This document shows positions 59,962 through 64,000 of a stretch of DNA of 64,000 bases, in pieces. The notes under the pieces were generated by a model. It did no database searches and had not been told where the DNA came from. It was given only the letters and a program-made list of their open reading frames with translations. A program made the position numbers and the translations under genes. Location: contig DATGXK010000008.1 of NCBI GenBank assembly GCA_035299025.1, positions 310,001 through 374,000 on the forward strand, read 5' to 3'. The first letter of the stretch is position 1. Every line of letters starts with the position of its first letter. The stretch is from Leadbetterella sp035299025. Lineage in GTDB: Bacteria; Bacteroidota; Bacteroidia; Cytophagales; Spirosomataceae.

Positions 59962-61158
59962 TTAATTTAGGGTTACCTTCTCCACAATTTCCTTTGTCAC
60001 TATATTTTTCAAAATCACTTTTTTGTCTCCGTTTGGCAAAAGTTCTTCTTTTATGAGCCAATGGTCAGCATCGTATTCGGTATACACAGAAGGCTTCGTT
60101 AGTCCAGTTTGTCCTCTCCAATCGGGCAATTTAACAGGCTCCCAAATTTTGGTTTTAGCTGATTTATATGCTGCATCAATAATGGCATTTACTACATAAC
60201 CGTCATAAAATGTCTCTTGCGGTTGAGTACCTTTTTCATAAGCCTCAAACATATCGATAAACATACTGGTATAGCCCAACTCGTGTGCCTCGTCACCAAC
60301 GGGAAACTGCCATCCTGAAGAGATTTCTGCTTTTTCCACCAAATACCCATCCGTATTTCCACTTGTAAACATCTCAAAACCAGTCCTTAGCCAAGAATTC
60401 ACCCAAATTGTTCCCTCGGTGCCCATCACTTCATCTCGTAAGTCCATACCTCCACGAAAAGTCCACGAAACTTCAAATTGACCAATGGCTCCGTTTTCAT
60501 ATTTCACTAGACCTATCGCGTGATCTTCGGCATCAATGGGTTTTACTTGGGTGTCTGCCCAACACATTACTTCTACAGGTAAAATGTCTTTTCCTATAAA
60601 ATTTCGGGAGATTTCGATGCAATGACAGCCCATGTCTACAATGGCTCCGCCACCTGCTTTTTCCATATCCCAAAACCAGTCAGAATGAGGTCCGGGGTGC
60701 GTTTCTCGAGATTTTGCCCACAGCACTCTGCCAATGGCTCCTGCTTTTACACTCGCCAGTGATTTTGAGAATTTTGGGGTGTAACAAAGATCTTCTAGAT
60801 ATCCGGCAAAAATTCCAGCCTCCTCACAAGCTTGGGTCATGCGAAGTGCCTCCTCTGCTGTTCTTCCCAAGGGCTTTGTACACAATACCGCTTTTTTGTG
60901 CTTTACACAAAGGTGGACGGCCTCCTCATGCACATAATTTGGAAGGGCTATAATCACCATTTCGGTCTCTGGATGGGCAATGGCCGCCTCCATGTCTGTA
61001 AAAAAATGGGGGACATTATAGTCTTTGGCAAAACGAACGGCAGTTTCTTCTCTTCGTGCATAAATCACTTTGACTTCGTCTTTTCCGCGACGACCAATAA
61101 GTGATTCGGCATAGAAACGGCCAATGAAGCCGCCTCCCAAAATACATAATTTTATCAT
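59962..61158 (-). CDS. Gfo/Idh/MocA oxidoreductase, cytoplasmic type
   Basis: 398 residues, no leader. IKLCILGGGFIGRF binds the cofactor; VIIALPNYVHEEAV and CTKPLGRTAEEA (with KP in place of EKP) follow, and GGAIVDMGCHCIEISR has the substrate-site His. In operon with the next paralogue 58565-59956, and 3 bases from the isomerase gene upstream. Likely consecutive steps in one sugar pathway. Confidence 0.9.
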   Translation of the reverse strand: MIKLCILGGGFIGRFYAESLIGRRGKDEVKVIYARREETAVRFAKDYNVPHFFTDMEAAIAHPETEMVIIALPNYVHEEAVHLCVKHKKAVLCTKPLGRTAEEALRMTQACEEAGIFAGYLEDLCYTPKFSKSLASVKAGAIGRVLWAKSRETHPGPHSDWFWDMEKAGGGAIVDMGCHCIEISRNFIGKDILPVEVMCWADTQVKPIDAEDHAIGLVKYENGAIGQFEVSWTFRGGMDLRDEVMGTEGTIWVNSWLRTGFEMFTSGNTDGYLVEKAEISSGWQFPVGDEAHELGYTSMFIDMFEAYEKGTQPQETFYDGYVVNAIIDAAYKSAKTKIWEPVKLPDWRGQTGLTKPSVYTEYDADHWLIKEELLPNGDKKVILKNIVTKEIVEKVTLN

Positions 61159-61161
61159 AAT

Positions 61162-62076
61162 TTAAGGCTTTAAAACAGTTTTAAATGTATCTCTAATTTC
61201 TTTCAAATCAATAGTATGGGCCTCAATAGCATTCATGGTATTCGGTGAATTTTTTTCCAGACATTGCTCTATAACTAAATGCGGCTTCAGATTTTTCTTC
61301 AATAATTCTAAAGCAAATTTTTTAAAATCGATATCGCCTTCAGAAGTGAAAACTTCCTGCCAAATTCCATTTTTTGATTGTCGAATGTGAAGCTCAATAA
61401 TACGGTCTCCATACATTTTTAGCACATCAAAAACCGCCAATTGAGAGTTTTGAGAACCTCTATAAACCCAATGTACATCCATACAGAAATATAGATTTTC
61501 GGGTGAAGTGTTTTGTAACATGTGATGAAACTCTCTTGCACCGGCTTTCAATTCCACGTCGTGGGTATGATAGGCAAGCTTCAAGCCATTCATTTTTAAT
61601 GAATTTCCTATTTTCTCTAATGCTTTGGCTTGGAGTGTTAATTGCTCATCCGTTTTGAGTTTGTCGCTTCCCCAAGCTATGGGATTTGGGTTGGTTACTA
61701 TGATTTTGGTGCCATAGTTTTTCACAACTTCCGCAATCTCAAGAATAGTTTTAATCGACTTTTCTACTTGTTCTTCTTCATGCAAAACACTCCCAATATA
61801 CACTGAGGGCATTTTAATATGGTATTTTTTCAAAACGGCAATCAGTTTAGTGGCTTCTTCGGCACTTCCCAAACTGGGCTCATAGGCTTGAAGTCCAGTC
61901 TTCACATACGCTGCCATATCAGCATCCAGATTTTCACCCCAATTCTTGTTTTCTCTTCCATAAAAAGTACCCCAATTGTAGGAATTGCTACTAATTGGGA
62001 AAGTTTCTTTTGTTGGTTCAAATTTTTGAATCATTCCCAAAACTGGCACTGTTGCTATGAAATTTCTTCGTTTCAT
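61162..62076 (-). CDS. Sugar phosphate isomerase/epimerase-like TIM barrel
   Basis: 304 residues, with a short exported-like leader (MKRRNFIATVPVLGM). YEPSLGSAEEATKLIAVLKKY, KMNGLKLAYHTHDVEL and NLYFCMDVHWVYRGSQ carry metal-binding His/Asp/Glu of the AP-endonuclease 2/xylose-isomerase-like family. Start of the cluster's sugar-handling part; it is followed by a Gfo/Idh/MocA gene. Substrate unknown. Confidence 0.85.
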   Translation of the reverse strand: MKRRNFIATVPVLGMIQKFEPTKETFPISSNSYNWGTFYGRENKNWGENLDADMAAYVKTGLQAYEPSLGSAEEATKLIAVLKKYHIKMPSVYIGSVLHEEEQVEKSIKTILEIAEVVKNYGTKIIVTNPNPIAWGSDKLKTDEQLTLQAKALEKIGNSLKMNGLKLAYHTHDVELKAGAREFHHMLQNTSPENLYFCMDVHWVYRGSQNSQLAVFDVLKMYGDRIIELHIRQSKNGIWQEVFTSEGDIDFKKFALELLKKNLKPHLVIEQCLEKNSPNTMNAIEAHTIDLKEIRDTFKTVLKP

Positions 62077-62217
62077 GGTCTATTATTTGAACACTGATGA
62101 CACAGATTGAACAGATAAACACTGGTTTTTAAATACTTATTAATTGAGACTTTACACGTTTTCATATTATCCTTATGGTTATGTCTTTTCGATTGAAATT
62201 CTAAAATAAACTATTTC

Positions 62218-63063
62218 CTATGAAGTCTTTATAAATTCAACTCCTTCTCCAAGTTCTAGAATTTTATAAGGAGTTCCAATTTTTTCACAGGCAATTTTAA
62301 AGTTTTCAGGGTCTTCTGTATTAAACTCAAACAAGTGATAATGATGAGGTATAACACATTTGATATCAGCCATTTTACCTAAGTCGGCTGCTTCTTGAAA
62401 ACTTAAATTTCCGGCTACTTTTCTTTCAGGCTTGTTTCCATTTATGGGGAAAAACGCCAAATCCAAATGGTAACTTTTGAGGATTTTCTCCAAACCTTCA
62501 TACCATAGCGTATCACCGGAATGGTAAACCACAAAATCTCCAAATTTAACAATATAGCTCATAAATTTGCACTGACCTTTTTCGTCTCTTTCTATAGAAT
62601 TATGTGCCGCAGGTAGTCCAATTATTTCGAAATGCCCTATTTCAATGCTCCTGTTTTCATCTAATCCAATCGGAAAATCAAACTCACATTTCAATCTATC
62701 TGTTACAAAATCTCTATTTGCTTCTGGAATAATGAATTTTGCGTTTTCATTATTTTCAAAAATCGAATTCAAAGTTTCAGCATCTAAATGATCGGTGTGG
62801 TTATGACTAGAAGTAAGCACATCTATATTTTCTAAAAGCGAAGGATTCACCACCAATTCGCTCATTCTTGTGTGCGGTTTATCTGTATTTTGGTATTTTA
62901 CAGAAAGTGAATCAGACAAATAAGGGTCGAACAGAATAGTTTCACCTCTAAATTTAAGCAAAAAACCGCTCTGTCCAAGCCACCAAACTTTGAAGGTAGT
63001 TTCGGAAGAAAAGGAATTTATATCCTTAATGACTTGCTCGTTTTTCTGTTTCGGTTTAATCAT
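62218..63063 (-). CDS. Metallo-beta-lactamase fold hydrolase (UlaG-like)
   Basis: 281 residues. The metal motif SHNHTDHLD, the downstream YHSGDTLWYEG and HHYHLFEF complete the two-metal site. UlaG-type proteins hydrolyse sugar lactones or phosphodiesters. No signal peptide. It begins 6 bases after the MetE-like gene, so the pair is cotranscribed. Confidence 0.9.
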   Translation of the reverse strand: MIKPKQKNEQVIKDINSFSSETTFKVWWLGQSGFLLKFRGETILFDPYLSDSLSVKYQNTDKPHTRMSELVVNPSLLENIDVLTSSHNHTDHLDAETLNSIFENNENAKFIIPEANRDFVTDRLKCEFDFPIGLDENRSIEIGHFEIIGLPAAHNSIERDEKGQCKFMSYIVKFGDFVVYHSGDTLWYEGLEKILKSYHLDLAFFPINGNKPERKVAGNLSFQEAADLGKMADIKCVIPHHYHLFEFNTEDPENFKIACEKIGTPYKILELGEGVEFIKTS

Positions 63064-63069
63064 AATTTT

Positions 63070-64000
63070 TTAACGCAATTCTGCCGCAGCTTTACACATG
63101 CTTTCAATTTTTAACTTTGATGCCCACCTAGCAGTTTGTGACAGTCCGCAATCTGGAGCCACTGCTAATTTTTCTGCAGGCACATATTTCAGGCACTTCT
63201 GGATTCGCTCTTTAACATCTTCTACCGTTTCGATGTAATAACTTTTTACATCAATTACACCCACAGCCACATCCATTTTTTCGGCAAACCGTTCTAAAAG
63301 ATGTACCTCAGCAAAGTTCAAAACGCACATTTCGGTATGTAATTCGTCAACAGTCATATCCAAGAAATCTGGCAACATAGGAGCAATGGTTTTCTTCCCT
63401 ATCGAACGACCTTTGAAATTCCCAAAACACAAATGCGTGCCGATTCTAGTTTTACCAACTATGCCTTTAACTGTCCGATTAAAAATATCCACAAATCGTT
63501 TTGTGTCTTCTTTGTAGGCATAACAAGACATAGATGGCTCGTCAATACATATTTCTTGAGCCCCGGCTTCTACCAATTTTTCTAATTCCAAGGCCACCAA
63601 AGGCATCAACGCCTCAGTAATTTCCCAACGGTCTTTGTAAATTTCTCCTGGCAACATTCTACCTGATAAAGTGTATGGACCAGGAATTGAAGCCTTTAAT
63701 ATTTTGCCTTCGGGAGCTAGTCTTTTCAGTCGATTGTATTCTTCAAGCACACCAAGCCCTTTTGGAGCACTTAGCTTTTCGACAATCGTATGTTTTCCTC
63801 TTTGGTCGTGTGCAGGTGGGCCATATTTACGAGTTTCTTCCTGATTGGCTTGAATTCCTTTTATGAAACCATAAAACGAAAGGTTGAAATCTAGCCGCGT
63901 TTGTTCACCGTCGGTAATAACATCCAATCCTCCTGCGACCTGATCGTGAATGGCATTTACCACGGCATCTTCAATCATTTCGTTGACATCAGCTGGGCCA
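63070..64000 (-). CDS. Cobalamin-independent methionine synthase-like (MetE C-terminal type), 5' truncated
   Basis: About 310 residues in the window; the frame is still open at position 64000, so the N-terminus lies outside. Zn ligands are visible as His-Cys in GTHLCFGNF, a Glu region LNFAEVHLLE and Cys in APDCGLSQTARW, with IDEPSMSCY. This is the catalytic domain of the MetE family without the N-terminal half, as in the short MetE-like proteins; some of these act on other thiols. Methionine formation from homocysteine is possible but not certain. Confidence 0.82.
   Translation of the reverse strand, partial: GPADVNEMIEDAVVNAIHDQVAGGLDVITDGEQTRLDFNLSFYGFIKGIQANQEETRKYGPPAHDQRGKHTIVEKLSAPKGLGVLEEYNRLKRLAPEGKILKASIPGPYTLSGRMLPGEIYKDRWEITEALMPLVALELEKLVEAGAQEICIDEPSMSCYAYKEDTKRFVDIFNRTVKGIVGKTRIGTHLCFGNFKGRSIGKKTIAPMLPDFLDMTVDELHTEMCVLNFAEVHLLERFAEKMDVAVGVIDVKSYYIETVEDVKERIQKCLKYVPAEKLAVAPDCGLSQTARWASKLKIESMCKAAAELR

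Overview
The window reads as a chromosomal segment of a member of the Bacteroidota, most likely a Cytophagales-type environmental bacterium. The sequence signs are a SusD/RagB outer-membrane lipoprotein, several twin-arginine-leader Gfo/Idh/MocA oxidoreductases, BACON-domain and PepSY-like lipoproteins, A-rich leaders with no Shine-Dalgarno motif, and many copies of the Bacteroidota -7 promoter box TAnnTTTG, several with a TTTG/TTG about 19-23 bases upstream. The DNA is AT-rich throughout and I see no prophage, insertion sequence or CRISPR array. Genus-level placement is not possible from this alone.

Layout. 1-6.5 kb: the end of a susD gene, an OmpR-type two-component pair, a Usp-like protein and small membrane proteins. 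6.6-9.5 kb: two exported Gfo/Idh/MocA proteins, the second of the GH109 (alpha-N-acetylgalactosaminidase) type. 9.5-17.2 kb: DEAD-box helicase, DinB-like protein, class V aminotransferase, radical SAM protein, PEP carboxylase. 17.26-17.83 kb: a five-and-a-half copy, ~107-bp tandem repeat between the convergent ppc and folA genes. 18-26 kb: SDRs, a TonB-C/TPR protein, an S41 peptidase, a DUF2130 protein, a MNT/HEPN toxin-antitoxin pair and an SDR-FAH catabolic pair. 26-29 kb: tRNA-His, then an Anbu (proteasome-like) operon of alpha-E, Anbu and transglutaminase genes that lacks its usual ATP-grasp partner. 29-36 kb: glmM, a glycosyltransferase, a PIN toxin gene broken by one stop codon beside an intact antitoxin, lgt, argC-argD. 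35-46.7 kb: BACON/beta-helix lipoprotein, amino-acid permease, five-repeat PepSY-like lipoprotein, YceI, a WbqC plus ATP-grasp-HAD pair, a DUF349 protein, ettA and a class IV aminotransferase.

46.7-48.2 kb is a small decayed accessory patch: an ATPase C-terminal remnant, an Imm49-like gene and a 54-residue ORF. It is followed by fbaA, an AlkD-like protein, an FMN reductase, a DUF1080 protein, prmC, a MoxR ATPase and hemB. 55.1-58.3 kb holds atpA and atpG with a DUF4160-DUF2442 pair inserted between them. 58.5-64 kb is a minus-strand run of two Gfo/Idh/MocA genes, a sugar isomerase/epimerase, a metallo-beta-lactamase-fold hydrolase and a MetE-like gene cut by the window end.

Themes. Sugar acquisition and oxidation recurs (SusD, four Gfo/Idh/MocA proteins, DUF1080, isomerase, FAH/SDR). 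Most of the rest is core metabolism and housekeeping (ppc, folA, glmM, lgt, argCD, fbaA, hemB, prmC, ettA, atpAG). Small mobile or selfish modules (MNT/HEPN, PIN/antitoxin, DUF4160/DUF2442, Imm49) are sprinkled between housekeeping genes. The least explained items are the DUF4160-DUF2442 insertion in the ATP synthase operon, the ATP-grasp-HAD/WbqC pair, the incomplete Anbu operon and the tandem repeat array. All functional statements are from reading the sequence; no database search was run.
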